The position numbers were made by a program, and so were the translations under genes. The notes under the pieces are model-generated. The model was not told where the DNA came from, did no database searches, and worked only from the letters and a program-made list of their open reading frames with translations. Source: Brevibacterium sanguinis (GTDB taxonomy: Bacteria > Actinomycetota > Actinomycetes > Actinomycetales > Brevibacteriaceae). From it: a stretch of 64,000 bases of DNA. Where the stretch lies: the NCBI RefSeq assembly GCF_003315415.1, contig NZ_QNSB01000011.1, forward strand, positions 1 to 64,000. Reading direction: 5' to 3'. Shown here in pieces: positions 16,926-25,947 of the stretch (position 1 is its first letter; every line of letters begins with the position of its first letter).

Positions 16926-17921
16926 TCCGTTGAAGTAGACGTTGACGACGGTGAAGTTGAAGATCACCGAGGCGATGCCGATGAGGTTGAGCACCGCGAC
17001 CTTCGTCGGGCCCCATCCCCTGGTGGCCCGGGCGTGCAGGTACGCGGCGTAGACGACCCAGACGACGAACGTCCAGATCTCCTTCGAGTCCCAGCCCCAG
17101 TAGCGGCTCCACGCGACCTCCGCCCAGATGGCCCCGGCGATGAGCGTGAACGTCCAGGTGATGAACCCGACCGCGGCGATCGTGTAGGAGACCCGTTCGA
17201 TGTCGTCGCTGGCGGGCAGACGGCGGGTGAAGCGCAGCCACTTCGGCGCCCTGTCCTCAAAGCGGGCCTTGAGGATCTGGAACACCGCGAGGATCGCGGA
17301 GATGTAGAGCAGCGCGGTCGAGAGGATCGCGATGGGCACGTGGATGGCGATCCAGTACGACTGCAGGGCCGGGATGAGCTGCGCGGCAGGAGTGTAGAAC
17401 ACCGTGATCGACAGGCCCAGGCACAGCAGCACTCCCCCGGCGACGAAGGTGCCCAGGTAGCGCACGTCCTTGCGGGTGAGCACGACGAGGTAGACGACGA
17501 CGGTGATCGCGGTGGCGGTGAGGATGTACTCCATCATGTTGCCCCACGGCACGCGCATGACCGACAGGGCCCGGGTGAGCACGGCCGCGACGTGGAGGAG
17601 CGAGGCGAGGACGAGCAGCGAGGTGCCGATCCGCGCCGCGCGGCGGACCCGCCGCTCGCCGTCTCTCCGGCCCGACCCCGTGCCGGACCCGGCCGCTGCG
17701 TCCGCCGCGGCGACAGGGGCGTCGAGGACCGCGGTCGCCGTCCTCCGGTTCGTGCGCCGCACGCTCAGCGGCTTCGCCTCGCCCCCCGCGGTCTCGCTCG
17801 CCTTGAGCTCCTGACCGCCGAAGAGGTCGAAGGCGTAGGCGATCATCGCGATCGCGTAGACGATCATCGCCGAGACGATCAGCTGATTCGACCACATCGC
17901 GAGGTCAGTGTTGACGTCCAT
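16899..17921 (-). CDS. ccsB: Cytochrome c biogenesis protein CcsB (ResC-type)
   Basis: This is the System II haem-lyase subunit that works with ResB to move haem across the membrane and attach it to apocytochrome c. It is 340 residues long with about eight membrane segments and the tryptophan-rich WSRYWGWDSKEIWTF motif near residue 280, which corresponds to the haem-handling WWD region. A hydrophilic low-complexity loop of about 60 residues separates the first and second membrane segments. It is the last gene of the resA-ccdA-resB-ccsB group and starts 41 nt after resB. Confidence 0.92.
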   Translation of the reverse strand: MDVNTDLAMWSNQLIVSAMIVYAIAMIAYAFDLFGGQELKASETAGGEAKPLSVRRTNRRTATAVLDAPVAAADAAAGSGTGSGRRDGERRVRRAARIGTSLLVLASLLHVAAVLTRALSVMRVPWGNMMEYILTATAITVVVYLVVLTRKDVRYLGTFVAGGVLLCLGLSITVFYTPAAQLIPALQSYWIAIHVPIAILSTALLYISAILAVFQILKARFEDRAPKWLRFTRRLPASDDIERVSYTIAAVGFITWTFTLIAGAIWAEVAWSRYWGWDSKEIWTFVVWVVYAAYLHARATRGWGPTKVAVLNLIGIASVIFNFTVVNVYFNGLHSYSGLE

Positions 17922-17962
17922 TCATCCTCCGCATCATCGGCGTTCGATCGCTCTCGGTCGGC

Positions 17963-19573
17963 TCAGTCGCGCCCGGGCGCAATTCTACTCCCGGTAGTAG
18001 AGGTCACCGAATCCCTGCCCGCCGAGCCGTTGTCGGCCGCCCCGGCGTCGGCCGAGCCGGCACCGAGGTCCGCGGCGAGATCCCTCGCCGCGCGCTCGAC
18101 CATCGGGTCCTCGCCGCGGGCCAGGGCCGCGACCTCGACCCGGTCGCCCGCGACCCGCACCCACATCCGGCGCCGCGGGATGAAGAGCGAGAGCCCGAGC
18201 CCCAGGAGCACGAAGATCGCACTGACGAGCATGAGCCCCTGGGTCGGGTCCTGCGAGATGTCGACGGCGATGTAGCGCTTGACCCCGTCGAACGTCACCG
18301 ATCCCCCGCCGGGCAGCTCCTGCGTCTGGCCCACGCCCATCTCGAGGAGCAGGGGCTCCCCGGACTCGTCGGTCATCTGGGTCATGTTCTCGGCCTCGAG
18401 GGAGTACACGGACTGCGGGACCCCCGAGTCGAGGCCGAGGTCGCCCGTGTAGCCGCTCATGACGAGGTAGGGGTTGCGCAGCTCGGCGAAGCTCGAGATC
18501 AGCTCGCCCTCGGCGTTCTGCGTCGCCGTGGGCAGGAACACCCCGACGAAGCCCATCTGCGTGCCGGCGGCGTCGGGGACCTTGATGACGCCCTCCGAAG
18601 TGTACCCGGCATCCCCGCCCGGCACGAACACCTGCGGCCCGGAGTGGACGACCTTGCCCGTCGCGTCCCTGACGGTGATCTCGGGGGCGTAGCCGTTTCC
18701 GGTCAGGTAGATGCCGGTGCCGCCCACCCGCACGGGTTCGTTGACCTTGAGGGTGTGGGCCTGGCTGCGGCCGTCGACGGTGGTCGTCACCGCGGCTTCG
18801 AAGGTGCGCGGCTGGCCGAACTGGCTGCCGGGGGACGTGTCGTCGAAGGAGGAGGTGAAGCGGTCGAGGGTGAGGCGGAAGTCGGGCAGGTTGTCGGGGT
18901 CGTAGTACGAGCCGGGCTCGAACGAGTCATAGGCGACGAGCGAGTTGGTGAAGGTGTCGCCCTCGATGAGGATCCGCTGGCCCTGGTAGCCGAACAGTGA
19001 GCCGATCGCCATCGCCAGGGTCGCCACGAGCAGGGAGATGTGGAAGACGAGGTTGCCGGTCTCCCGCAGGTAGCCGCGTTCGGCCGCGACGTGGTCGTCG
19101 TGGCGCGAGGTGCGGTAGCCGAGCTTGCGCAGGCGCTCCTGTGCGGTGTCGAGGATCTCCTGCGGCTCTCCCGCCGAGGCGAACTCGACGTATCCCGGCA
19201 TCCGACCCAGCCGCCTCGGCGCCTTGGGCGGAGCCGAGCGCATCGCCTTCCAGTGCTGGGCCGAGCGCGGCACCACACAGCCGACGAGGGAGACCATGAG
19301 GAGGAGGTAGATCGAGGAGAACCAGATCGAGGAGTAGACGTCGAACATCTGGATCGCATCGAGGAACTCCCCCCAGGCGCCGTTGTCCTCGAGGAAGCGG
19401 GTGACCCGGCCCGGGTCCTGGATCCGCTGCGGCAGGAGCGAGCCGGGGATCGCGGCGAGCGCGAGGATGAGGAGGAGGATGAGCGCGACGCGCATCGTCG
19501 TCAGCTGCCGCCACGCCCATCGGCACATGCCGAGGAACCCCAGCTGAGGCTGGGTCGCCGTCGATTTCTCCAC
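17963..19573 (-). CDS. resB: Cytochrome c biogenesis protein ResB
   Basis: ResB is the second System II haem-lyase subunit. The protein has 536 residues with three membrane segments near the N-terminus (starting MRVALILLLILALAAIPGSLL), a large extracytoplasmic domain, and a last segment near residue 455 followed by PRRRMWVRV. The open frame continues further upstream, but the GTG at 19573 shares one base with the ccdA stop codon (TAGTG) and gives the usual ResB length and beginning. The 70-residue C-terminal tail is Ala/Gly/Ser-rich and probably disordered. Confidence 0.9.
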   Translation of the reverse strand: MEKSTATQPQLGFLGMCRWAWRQLTTMRVALILLLILALAAIPGSLLPQRIQDPGRVTRFLEDNGAWGEFLDAIQMFDVYSSIWFSSIYLLLMVSLVGCVVPRSAQHWKAMRSAPPKAPRRLGRMPGYVEFASAGEPQEILDTAQERLRKLGYRTSRHDDHVAAERGYLRETGNLVFHISLLVATLAMAIGSLFGYQGQRILIEGDTFTNSLVAYDSFEPGSYYDPDNLPDFRLTLDRFTSSFDDTSPGSQFGQPRTFEAAVTTTVDGRSQAHTLKVNEPVRVGGTGIYLTGNGYAPEITVRDATGKVVHSGPQVFVPGGDAGYTSEGVIKVPDAAGTQMGFVGVFLPTATQNAEGELISSFAELRNPYLVMSGYTGDLGLDSGVPQSVYSLEAENMTQMTDESGEPLLLEMGVGQTQELPGGGSVTFDGVKRYIAVDISQDPTQGLMLVSAIFVLLGLGLSLFIPRRRMWVRVAGDRVEVAALARGEDPMVERAARDLAADLGAGSADAGAADNGSAGRDSVTSTTGSRIAPGRD

Positions 19574-20337
19574 TAGATCACCACATCGAATCCGTTGATC
19601 GCACCCTGAAGGGTGCCCAGCCACAGTGTCCACAGTCCCGAGGCCATGATCAGGCCCAGGAGGATGAGCAGGGCTCCTCCGACCCGCACGATCGCGGTCT
19701 GGTGGGCCCGCACCCACGCCAGCCGGCCCGCTCCCTTGTGCAGGGCCACGGCGAGGAGGATGAAGGGGATGCCCAGCCCCAGGCAGTAGACGAAGGCGAG
19801 CAGCGCTCCGCGCCACACGGTGCCCTCGGTCCCGAAGCTCACCGAGAGGCTGAGCACTGCCGACAGGGTCGGTCCGACGCACGGCGCCCAGCCGAGGGCG
19901 AACGTCGCCCCGAGGACGGGAGCGCCCCACAGTCCGGCGCGCGGCCGCGAGTGGATGCGGCGCTCGGACTGGAGCAGGCCGATGCCGCCCATGAAGACGA
20001 AGCCGGCGATGATGACGACGACGCCGAGGACCCGGATGACAGTGTCCTGCCATTGCGCGAACAGTCCGCCGAGCGCCGAGAACGCGGTGCCCAGGGCGAC
20101 GAAGACGATCGTGAAGCCGAGGACGAACAGTCCGATGCCGACGACGACCCGCCACGTCTCCTTGTCCTTGAGGGAGGAACCGCTCAGGCCGGTGACATAG
20201 CCGACGTAGCCCGGGACCAGGGGCAGCACGCAGGGAGAGAGGAAGGACACGAGTCCCGCCAGCGCCGCCGCGCCCGCCGCCAGCAGCAGCGGGCCGGAGT
20301 AGACGGCGGTCGCGAATTCAGCCCCGATCCCGTTCAC
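19573..20337 (-). CDS. ccdA: Cytochrome c biogenesis protein CcdA
   Basis: CcdA passes electrons from cytoplasmic thioredoxin across the membrane to ResA, keeping apocytochrome c haem-binding cysteines reduced. The 254-residue protein has about six membrane segments. The two cysteines for electron transfer lie in SFLSPCVLPLVPGY (first) and LGWAPCVGPTLSAVLS (second). It starts with GTG directly after the resA stop and overlaps resB by one base. Confidence 0.93.
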   Translation of the reverse strand: MNGIGAEFATAVYSGPLLLAAGAAALAGLVSFLSPCVLPLVPGYVGYVTGLSGSSLKDKETWRVVVGIGLFVLGFTIVFVALGTAFSALGGLFAQWQDTVIRVLGVVVIIAGFVFMGGIGLLQSERRIHSRPRAGLWGAPVLGATFALGWAPCVGPTLSAVLSLSVSFGTEGTVWRGALLAFVYCLGLGIPFILLAVALHKGAGRLAWVRAHQTAIVRVGGALLILLGLIMASGLWTLWLGTLQGAINGFDVVI

Positions 20338-20910
20338 TCAGGCCTGCACATCCTCGATGAGCCCGCGCAGCGTCGACTCGTCGACCTCGCCGACGACCCG
20401 GGCCGCGGCGCGGCCCTCGGCGTCGAGGACGACGGTCGAGGGGGTCGCCTGCGGGGGCAGGACGCCCGAGAGCAGCGCGACCATGTCGCCGTTGGAGTCG
20501 AGCATGTTGGGGTAGGGGATCCGGTAGTTGGAGATGAACGCGTTCGCCGCGGCCTCCTGGTCCCGGACGTTGACGCCGATGAACTGCACGGAGTCGCCGA
20601 ACTCCTCGGCGAGTGACCGCAGCGCCGGCGCCTCCTTCCGGCAGGGTGGGCAGGCCGCGTACCAGAGGTTGATGACGACGGGTCTGGGGCGCAGCTCGGC
20701 CAGGGACACCGTCTGGCCGTCGAGGGTCTCGAACTCGAGGTCGAGCGGCTCACCGCGCTCCGCGGGCGGCACCTGGGACACGACTCCCGAACCGGAGACG
20801 TAGCCCTGGTCCGATCCCGCCTGGTCGGCCAGTTCGTCGTTCTCGCTGCAGCCGGCCACGAGCAGCGTGGTCCCGGCGAGCAGCCCCGTGAGCAGGGTGC
20901 GCCGATTCAT
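20338..20910 (-). CDS. resA: ResA/TlpA-type thiol-disulfide lipoprotein
   Basis: This thioredoxin-fold protein reduces the CXXCH cysteines of apocytochrome c outside the membrane. It is 190 residues long, starting [22 protein letters not shown], with lipobox VAGC and the modified cysteine at about residue 21. The redox motif is CPPC in WYAACPPCRKEAP, near residue 93; many ResA proteins have CEPC here. The start at 20910 overlaps the phosphatase stop by 4 nt. The upstream open frame is discarded. Confidence 0.9.
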   Translation of the reverse strand: MNRRTLLTGLLAGTTLLVAGCSENDELADQAGSDQGYVSGSGVVSQVPPAERGEPLDLEFETLDGQTVSLAELRPRPVVINLWYAACPPCRKEAPALRSLAEEFGDSVQFIGVNVRDQEAAANAFISNYRIPYPNMLDSNGDMVALLSGVLPPQATPSTVVLDAEGRAAARVVGEVDESTLRGLIEDVQA

Positions 20911-21548
20911 GCCCCTGCCACCGCTTGGTCTGGCTGCAGGTCCGGGCAGATGCTCTCGTAGCTCACGGACACCAGTGTGGAGGCCTCGAATGTGAAAGTC
21001 GTGACAGAGGCGAGGTCGCACTCCCGCCGGCGCGGATCGTGGAAGAGGGAGCGCCCTTCGGCGGCCAGGCGGACCATCCAGATCGGCAGCTGGTGGGTGA
21101 CGATGACGCCGTGGGCGTCCGACCCGTGCGCCTCGAGCTTGGCCCGCAGGCTCGCCATCGCCGCGGACATGCGCAGGACGATCTGCTTGTACGGCTCACC
21201 CCATGACGGGGTGAACGGGTTGTAGAGGCGCAGCAGGTTGCGCGGGGCGGCCAGCCTGCGGCTGTTGACCTGCTGACCCTGGAAGGAGTTCGCCGCCTCG
21301 ATGACCCGGTCGTCGGTGAATACCGGCAGGTCGAGCAGCTGCCGCAGGGGGTCGATCGTCTGCTGCGCGCGCTCGAGCGGGGAGCACACGAGTTCGACGG
21401 GCACGCTCGGTCCGCCTGTGAAGTGCTCGCCGACCCGCCGGGCCATCTCGTGGCCGCGGTCGGTGAGCCCGAAGTTCGGCAGCCGGCCGTAGAGGACCTT
21501 GTCGGGATTGTCGACCTCTCCGTGCCTGACCAGATGGATCGTCGTCAT
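20907..21548 (-). CDS. Histidine phosphatase family protein
   Basis: A 213-residue phosphoglycerate mutase-like phosphatase. The RHG motif ([11 protein letters not shown]) at residues 6-16 supplies the phosphorylated histidine. ERAQQTI and the late [10 protein letters not shown] supply the second histidine region. A substrate is not predictable. The gene sits between hemL and resA with 4-nt overlaps on both sides, so it is made together with haem and cytochrome c maturation proteins. The same position is occupied by a phosphatase in other actinomycetes (from memory of the family neighbourhood). Confidence 0.85.
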   Translation of the reverse strand: MTTIHLVRHGEVDNPDKVLYGRLPNFGLTDRGHEMARRVGEHFTGGPSVPVELVCSPLERAQQTIDPLRQLLDLPVFTDDRVIEAANSFQGQQVNSRRLAAPRNLLRLYNPFTPSWGEPYKQIVLRMSAAMASLRAKLEAHGSDAHGVIVTHQLPIWMVRLAAEGRSLFHDPRRRECDLASVTTFTFEASTLVSVSYESICPDLQPDQAVAGA

Positions 21549-22873
21549 GACGGATCTCCGGCGCTCGCTGCGGCGGCCGCCGCTGCCGGCAGTGCCGCGA
21601 TGATCCGCTCGAGGATCTCATCGGTGTGCGCCAGCGAGAGGAACCAGGCCTCGAAGGCGCTCGGGGGCATGTGGATGCCCTGGTCGAGCATCGAGTTGAA
21701 GAACGCCGAGTACTGGGCGACGTTCTGTCCGCGCGCATCCTCGTAGTTCCGGACCTCCCGATCGGTGAAGAAGACGGAGAACATCGAGTTCGCGGACTGG
21801 ATGACGTGGGCGACGCCCTCCGCCTCCAGGGCTCGGGCCACGGCGGGACGGAGGATGTCGGCGGCCCGTTCGATGTGGGAGTACACGTCGAGCTCGGTCG
21901 TCAGCCGCAGCGTCGTCAGTCCGGCGGCCGTGGCCACCGGGTTCCCCGACAGGGTGCCGGCCTGGTACACCGGACCGGCCGGCGCCAGGTGCGCCATCAC
22001 CTCGGCGCGCCCGCCGAACGCCGCGGCCGGGAAGCCTCCGCCCATCACCTTGCCGAAGGTGAACAGGTCGGCGGGCCCTTCGGGGTAGCCCAGCGTCCGG
22101 GCCTCGTGCCCGTACCAGCCGGCGGCGGAGACGCGGAAGCCGGTCATCACCTCGTCGCTGATCATCAGGGCACCGTGCGCCTTGGTCAGGCGGCGGATCG
22201 TCGAGGTGAAGCCGTCGCGGGGAGGCACGACGCCCATGTTGCCGGGACTCGCCTCGGTGATGACGCAGGCGATCTCCTCGCCGTGCTCGGCGAACACGGC
22301 CTCGAGCGCGGCGGCGTCGTTGTAGTCGACGACGATCGTGTCCTGCGCCTGGGCCCCGGTCACGCCGGGGGTGTCGGGCAGGGAGAAGGTGGCCAGTCCG
22401 GAGCCGGCCTGCGCGAGCAGGGAGTCGACGTGGCCGTGGTAGCAGCCGGCGAACTTGACGATCTTCGCGCGCCCGGTGAAGCCGCGGGCCAGCCGGATCG
22501 CGCTCATCGTCGCCTCGGTGCCCGAGGACACGAGGCGCACCTGGTCGACGGGGTCGATGCGGGACACGATCTCCTCGGCGAGCTCGACCTCTCCCGTCGA
22601 GGGGGTGCCGAAGGAGAACCCGCGCGCGGCGGCGTCCTGGACGGCGGCGAGCACCTCGGGACGGGAGTGGCCGAGGATCATCGGCCCCCAGGAGCCGATG
22701 AGGTCGATGTACTCGTTGCCGTCGACGTCGCGCAGCCACGCGCCCTCGGCCGAGGCGATGAACCGGGGGGTGCCGCCGACGGCCTTGAACGCGCGCACGG
22801 GCGAGTTCACTCCCCCGGGGATGACGTGCTCGGCGCGGGCGAAGAGCTCCGCCGATCTCGCGGTGTGGGTCAT
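21545..22873 (-). CDS. hemL: Glutamate-1-semialdehyde 2,1-aminomutase
   Basis: This PLP enzyme makes 5-aminolevulinate from glutamate-1-semialdehyde, the product of the HemA part of the fused protein upstream. It has 442 residues and typical motifs: [13 protein letters not shown] at the N-terminus, [16 protein letters not shown] for PLP phosphate binding, [10 protein letters not shown], and [18 protein letters not shown] with the PLP lysine. The start at 22873 overlaps the MarR gene stop by 4 nt; the long upstream extension of the frame belongs to shadow sequence. Confidence 0.95.
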   Translation of the reverse strand: MTHTARSAELFARAEHVIPGGVNSPVRAFKAVGGTPRFIASAEGAWLRDVDGNEYIDLIGSWGPMILGHSRPEVLAAVQDAAARGFSFGTPSTGEVELAEEIVSRIDPVDQVRLVSSGTEATMSAIRLARGFTGRAKIVKFAGCYHGHVDSLLAQAGSGLATFSLPDTPGVTGAQAQDTIVVDYNDAAALEAVFAEHGEEIACVITEASPGNMGVVPPRDGFTSTIRRLTKAHGALMISDEVMTGFRVSAAGWYGHEARTLGYPEGPADLFTFGKVMGGGFPAAAFGGRAEVMAHLAPAGPVYQAGTLSGNPVATAAGLTTLRLTTELDVYSHIERAADILRPAVARALEAEGVAHVIQSANSMFSVFFTDREVRNYEDARGQNVAQYSAFFNSMLDQGIHMPPSAFEAWFLSLAHTDEILERIIAALPAAAAAAASAGDPS

Positions 22874-23349
22874 GGTCTCTCCTCGGTTCGCTGCTGGGTC
22901 GTGGATCGCAGATGGGTCGTGACCTTGTCGAATATGCGACCCAGTGTCGTCATCTCGTCGGCGTCGAGCAAATCGACGAGGTGGGTGCGCACTCCCGCGA
23001 CATGGTCGGGGGCGGCGGAGGTGAGCAGGTCCCAGCCCGCCTCGGTCATCACGCAGTTGACCCCGCGGCCGTCCTCGGCGATGGGGACCCGCTCGAGCAG
23101 TCCCCGCGCCTCCATCCGGGCGACGCAGTGGGTGAGCCGGGAGCGTGACATCGTCGTGTCGGCGGCGAGCACCGCCATGCGCAGCGTGCGGTCGACGTGC
23201 TCGGACAGGCGCACGAGGATCTCGTACTCGGGCAGCCCGATCCCGTGCCGCTCCCGCAGCTCCCGGTCGAGGGCCACCGACAGCAGCTGGCTGCCGGTGA
23301 GGAAGCTGCGCCAGGACAGCTGCTCGTCGCGGCTGAGCCATTCGGTCAT
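22870..23349 (-). CDS. MarR family transcriptional regulator embedded in the hem operon
   Basis: A 159-residue winged-helix protein. Its DNA-binding part is recognisable: [42 protein letters not shown] (recognition helix region) and the wing [20 protein letters not shown]. MarR proteins usually bind small aromatic or oxidant ligands. The gene overlaps hemB by 4 nt and hemL by 4 nt, so it is translated as part of the haem operon. That makes feedback by haem, a porphyrin or an oxidant plausible, but this is inference. No matching operator was found at the operon front. Confidence 0.88.
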   Translation of the reverse strand: MTEWLSRDEQLSWRSFLTGSQLLSVALDRELRERHGIGLPEYEILVRLSEHVDRTLRMAVLAADTTMSRSRLTHCVARMEARGLLERVPIAEDGRGVNCVMTEAGWDLLTSAAPDHVAGVRTHLVDLLDADEMTTLGRIFDKVTTHLRSTTQQRTEERP

Positions 23350-24338
23350 GGACGGCCCTCGGTCAGGCGCTGGGCGACCTCGGTCGCCCAGTAGGTGAGG
23401 ATCGCGTCGGCGCCGGCGCGCTTGAACGCGATGAGGGACTCGGCGATCGCGCGCTCCCGGTCGATCGCCCCGGCGGCCGCGGCGAACTCGATCATCGCGT
23501 ACTCGCCGGAGACCTGGTAGGTCCACACGGGCACGGGAGACGCGGCGGCCACCTCGGCGAGGACGTCGAGGTAGGGCAGTCCGGGCTTGACCATGACGAC
23601 GTCGGCGCCCTCGGCGAGGTCGAGGGCGAGCTCGCGCAGCGCCTCGCGGCCGTTCGCCGGATCCTGCTGGTAGGTCAGCCGGTCGCCGGTGAGCTCGGAG
23701 TCGACGGCCTCGCGGAAGGGCCCGTAGAACGCCGAGGCGTACTTCGCGGTGTAGCCCATGATGACGACGTCGGGGAAGCCGGCGGCGTCGAGGGCCTCGC
23801 GGCAGGCGCCGACCTGGGAGTCCATCATCCCCGACAGGCCCACGACGTGGGCGCCGGCGCGGGCCTGGGCCACGGCCATCGAGGCGTAGCGGGTGAGGGT
23901 GGCGTCGTTGTCGACGCCCCCGTGCGCGTCGAGCACCCCGCAGTGGCCGTGGGAGGTGAATTCGTCGAGGCAGAGGTCGGCCATGACGACCGTCCTCTCG
24001 CCGAGGTGCTCGGCCAGGAGGGCGATCGCGCGGTTGAGGATCCCCTCGGGAGCGTCGGCCTGGGAGCCGATCTCGTCCTTGTGCGCGGGGATGCCGAAGA
24101 GCATGATCCCGCCGACTCCGGCGGCCACGGCCTCCTCGGCGGCGGTGAGCAGCGAGTCGAGGGTGTGCTGGACGACGCCGGGCATCCCGGTCAGGGGCGC
24201 GGGTTCGGCGAGTGTCTCCTTGACGAACATCGGCAGGATGAGGTCGGCCGGGTGCAGCCGGACCTCGGACACGAGCCGGCGCAGCGCAGGGGTGGTGCGC
24301 AGCCGGCGGGGACGGATGGTGCCGGGGAGGGAAGTCAT
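23346..24338 (-). CDS. hemB: Delta-aminolevulinic acid dehydratase (porphobilinogen synthase)
   Basis: Condenses two 5-aminolevulinates to porphobilinogen. The protein has 330 residues. The two catalytic lysines are in [16 protein letters not shown] and [11 protein letters not shown]. The metal-site segment reads [15 protein letters not shown]: two of the three zinc cysteines are kept and the middle one is aspartate, the form usual in actinomycetes. The start lies 1 nt after the hemD stop, and the 3' end overlaps the marR gene by 4 nt. Confidence 0.95.
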   Translation of the reverse strand: MTSLPGTIRPRRLRTTPALRRLVSEVRLHPADLILPMFVKETLAEPAPLTGMPGVVQHTLDSLLTAAEEAVAAGVGGIMLFGIPAHKDEIGSQADAPEGILNRAIALLAEHLGERTVVMADLCLDEFTSHGHCGVLDAHGGVDNDATLTRYASMAVAQARAGAHVVGLSGMMDSQVGACREALDAAGFPDVVIMGYTAKYASAFYGPFREAVDSELTGDRLTYQQDPANGREALRELALDLAEGADVVMVKPGLPYLDVLAEVAAASPVPVWTYQVSGEYAMIEFAAAAGAIDRERAIAESLIAFKRAGADAILTYWATEVAQRLTEGRP

Positions 24339-24339
24339 G

Positions 24340-25947
24340 TCAGGCCTTCTTTCTGCGCCGCTTCTGACTCGGGCGCACGGGGGTGATCCCGGCGGCGAGG
24401 TCGTCCGCGCGGGACTGCTGGGCGAATTCGACGAGACCGTCGATGAGGGAGGTGAGGTTGGCCTCCTCGGCCAGCACGTCGACCCGCAGCCCGTGTTCGG
24501 CCGCGGTGTTCGCCGTCGCCGGTCCGATGCAGCAGATCACCGAGGTGGGGGCGGGCTTGCCCGCGATCCCGACGAGGTTGCGCACCGTCGACGACGAGGT
24601 GAAGAGGAACGCGTCGAAGTCGCCGGCCTTGATCGCCTCGCGGATCGGGGCCGGCGGCGGGGAGGCGCGCACGGTCCGGTAGGCGGTGACGTCGTCGACG
24701 TCCCAGCCCTTCTCGAGCAGTCCCGCGACGAGCACCTCGGTGGCGATGTCGGCGCGGGGCAGCAGGACCCGGTTCATCGGGTCGATGTCGGCGACGTACT
24801 CGGGCCATTCGGCGGCGAGCCCGCGCGCCGAATGCTCACCGGTGGGGACGAGGTCCGGGGTGATGCCCCAGTCGGAGAGGGAGGCGGCGGTGGCCCCGCC
24901 GACGGCCGCGATCTTCACGCCCGACAGGGACCTCGAGTCGAGGCCGAAGTCCTCGAACCACATCCGCACCGCGCGGACCGCGTTCACCGAGGTGAAGCCG
25001 ACCCATTCGTAGTCGCCGTCGACGAGCCCGCGCACGGCCTTCTCCATCTGGGTCGGGGTGCGCGGGGGCTGGACGGCGATCGTCGGGACCACGGTCCCGA
25101 CCGCTCCCAGCTCCCCCAGCGCCTCGGCGGTCGAGGTGCCCTGCTCCTTGGTCCGTGGGATGAGGACCTGCCAGCCGAAGAGCGGCTTCGTCTCGAACCA
25201 GGACAGGTCCTGCCTGGTCTCGACGCCCTGTCCCATGATCATCACCATCCGATTTCCCGTGGCGTCGGTGAGCGCCGGGGACAGCGCCTGCCCCAGGCTC
25301 GTGTCGATCGTCGTCTGCTCGGTCGTGGAGATCCCCCACGCGAGCAGCACCTTCGTGTCCTCGTCCCAGCCGTCGTCGAGGAGCGCCCGGATCGCCTGGG
25401 CGATCTGTCCGCCGGCGCCCGTGAGCACATGCGTGGTGTTGCGGTGGCGCGAGACGTCGACGTGGGACTGCGGTCCGGCCTCGATGAAGCGCACGGAGCG
25501 CACCCGGTTCGTCGTCAGCGCGGTGCCCGTGTACGCGGCGGTCGCCGCCGACAGCCCCACCCCGGGGACGATCTCGACGTCGACGTCGGCCTTGCGGCAC
25601 ACGGCCGCCTCGGCGGTGGTCGTCGTGAACATCAGACCGTCGTCGGAGCTCAGCCGCACGACGGTGCGGTCGGGGCGGGCGAGCTCGACGAGCCGGCGTC
25701 CCCGCGTCGAGGCGGAGGCGCCGAGGCTCGTCGCCTCGACCACCTCGGCGGCCTGATTGACGTAGGCGGTGACGATCTCGTCGTGGACGTCGGAGTCGCA
25801 GACGACGATCTCGGCGGCCGACAGCAGATCGGCTCCGCGCATCGTCATCAGCCCGGCCTCCCCCGGTCCGCTGCCGATGAACACGACACGGGGCGAGGCG
25901 GGCAGCAGCCGCCGCGGCTGGACCTGTCCGGCAGGCGCGGACATCAT
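24340..25947 (-). CDS. hemD: Uroporphyrinogen-III synthase fused to a SUMT-like domain
   Basis: A 535-residue fusion. Residues about 20-260 resemble uroporphyrinogen-III C-methyltransferase (CobA): [20 protein letters not shown] at the start and [17 protein letters not shown] in the middle. The usual GDPxxFGRxxEE motif is replaced by [16 protein letters not shown], so this part may not methylate. Residues about 275-515 are Hem[41 protein letters not shown] and [14 protein letters not shown]. HemD closes and inverts the tetrapyrrole made by HemC. It overlaps hemA-hemC by 4 nt. The last residues are a basic tail (SQKRRRKKA). Confidence 0.92.
   Translation of the reverse strand: MMSAPAGQVQPRRLLPASPRVVFIGSGPGEAGLMTMRGADLLSAAEIVVCDSDVHDEIVTAYVNQAAEVVEATSLGASASTRGRRLVELARPDRTVVRLSSDDGLMFTTTTAEAAVCRKADVDVEIVPGVGLSAATAAYTGTALTTNRVRSVRFIEAGPQSHVDVSRHRNTTHVLTGAGGQIAQAIRALLDDGWDEDTKVLLAWGISTTEQTTIDTSLGQALSPALTDATGNRMVMIMGQGVETRQDLSWFETKPLFGWQVLIPRTKEQGTSTAEALGELGAVGTVVPTIAVQPPRTPTQMEKAVRGLVDGDYEWVGFTSVNAVRAVRMWFEDFGLDSRSLSGVKIAAVGGATAASLSDWGITPDLVPTGEHSARGLAAEWPEYVADIDPMNRVLLPRADIATEVLVAGLLEKGWDVDDVTAYRTVRASPPPAPIREAIKAGDFDAFLFTSSSTVRNLVGIAGKPAPTSVICCIGPATANTAAEHGLRVDVLAEEANLTSLIDGLVEFAQQSRADDLAAGITPVRPSQKRRRKKA

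Noticed and set aside
19574..20155. N-terminal extension of resB through ccdA
   Set aside because: The extended part is the ccdA gene in the wrong frame. The GTG at 19573 gives a normal ResB.
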